The notes under the pieces were generated by a model. It saw only the letters and a list, made by a program, of their open reading frames with translations. It was not told where the DNA came from and searched no databases. From positions 1 to 64,000 of the forward strand of contig CACCZY010000001.1 of assembly GCA_902550635.1 (NCBI GenBank): a stretch of 64,000 nt of DNA. Direction: 5' to 3'. The first letter of the stretch is position 1, and each line of letters begins with the position of its first letter. Shown piece by piece: positions 63,575 through 64,000 of this stretch. Source of the stretch: an uncultured Pelagibacteraceae bacterium. GTDB taxonomy: Bacteria > Pseudomonadota > Alphaproteobacteria > Pelagibacterales > Pelagibacteraceae. A program made the position numbers and the translations under genes.

Positions 63575-64000
63575 TAAGTTATATAAGTGCCTTTTTTTAT
63601 TTTTGTTCCTAGAATAAATTCTTTAATATTTTGAACTTTTTTTCCTTCACGTTGAATGCAAAGAATTTTTATAGACTTATTGTTACAACCTATTTCAAAA
63701 TTATCACTAAACATCATTCCTTTTTCTCCCTTTGCATCTGATACTTCTGCTTTCAAAATTTTATACCTTTCGCCATTAAATAAAAACCATGCTCCAGGAA
63801 AAGGATAAAGTCCATTTATCTTTCCCATTATTTTTTCAGCATTTTCATTCCAATTAATTTTTCCTTCAGATTTATCAATTTTTTTTGCGTAAGTAGCTTT
63901 TGAATTATCTTGATTTGTAAGTTCTATATTTTCTTCAAAAATACTATCTAAATCATCAATTATTTTTTGTGATGCAAGTGTTGCTAAATTTTCTGACAAT
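63574..64000 (-). CDS. fmt: Methionyl-tRNA formyltransferase, C-terminal part
   Basis: The gene runs off the right edge; only about 142 C-terminal residues are in the window. The last helix of the catalytic domain (LATLASQKIIDDLD) is followed by the OB-like tRNA-binding domain with ATYAKKIDKSEGKINW and INGLYPFPGAWF. The ATG inside this stretch is not the start. The fmt-truA order is common in alphaproteobacteria. Confidence 0.93.
   Translation of the reverse strand, partial: LSENLATLASQKIIDDLDSIFEENIELTNQDNSKATYAKKIDKSEGKINWNENAEKIMGKINGLYPFPGAWFLFNGERYKILKAEVSDAKGEKGMMFSDNFEIGCNNKSIKILCIQREGKKVQNIKEFILGTKIKKGTYIT

Overview
The window is a stretch of an AT-rich, gene-dense alphaproteobacterial chromosome. 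Gene content, extreme A/T codon bias, intergenic gaps of a few bases and many overlapping stops and starts all point to the SAR11 clade (Pelagibacterales, 'Candidatus Pelagibacter'-like). Nearly everything is core metabolism or information processing. I see no insertion sequence, prophage, CRISPR array or rRNA. Gene names are assigned by reading motifs and recalling families; no search was run.

Layout. 1-8.9 kb: the end of a lipid A acyltransferase, purD-rsmD, then a minus-strand run HAD-ribF-ileS-lspA-BamF-like lipoprotein-pgi. 9.0-11.0 kb: groESL behind a heat-shock-like promoter, with a premature stop in groES. 11-18 kb: membrane and unknown proteins, two J-domain proteins, a coiled-coil gene broken at a poly-A tract, cfa, a DapA-family aldolase and a GT9 glycosyltransferase. 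18-29.7 kb: oligopeptidase B; then on the minus strand the SRP RNA gene with dnaX-ybaB-recR, kdsB-pheA, and an ABC-2 permease with argD-argF; on the plus strand a c-type cytochrome and gcrA. 29.7-42.1 kb: a long plus-strand run rnd-kdsD-lptC-lptB-aroA-cmk-rpsA-ihfB-pyrF-trpF-trpB-trpA-accD-folC. 42.1-53.7 kb: minus strand, with trxA, an exonuclease I-like gene, a RecB-type nuclease, rmuC, hisG-hisZ-hisS with tRNA-His, cspA, tRNA-Phe, infA, hisD, DUF2948, murA, dcd and two tiny ORFs. 53.8-64 kb: tRNA-Thr, a TVP38-type protein, then rpmH-rnpA-yidD-yidC-argB-nucleotidase-dapD-dapE-HDAC-BASS transporter-SET protein, and truA-fmt running off the end.

Functionally the window carries parts of the pathways for Trp and aromatics, Phe, His, Arg, Lys/DAP, purine and pyrimidine, FAD, folate, KDO/LPS and fatty acids, together with translation, replication and secretion machinery. 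The main oddities are: (1) trpF-trpB-trpA encode proteins with clear family folds but with substitutions at several of the most conserved catalytic positions, including the TrpB Glu, Gln-His and Ser equivalents; (2) groES has an in-frame TAA at codon 13 in an otherwise intact gene; (3) a roughly 280-codon coiled-coil gene has its start codon out of frame by one base in a poly-A region; (4) a tRNA-His lacks the G-1:C73 identity pair; (5) SET-domain and histone-deacetylase-family genes lie close together.
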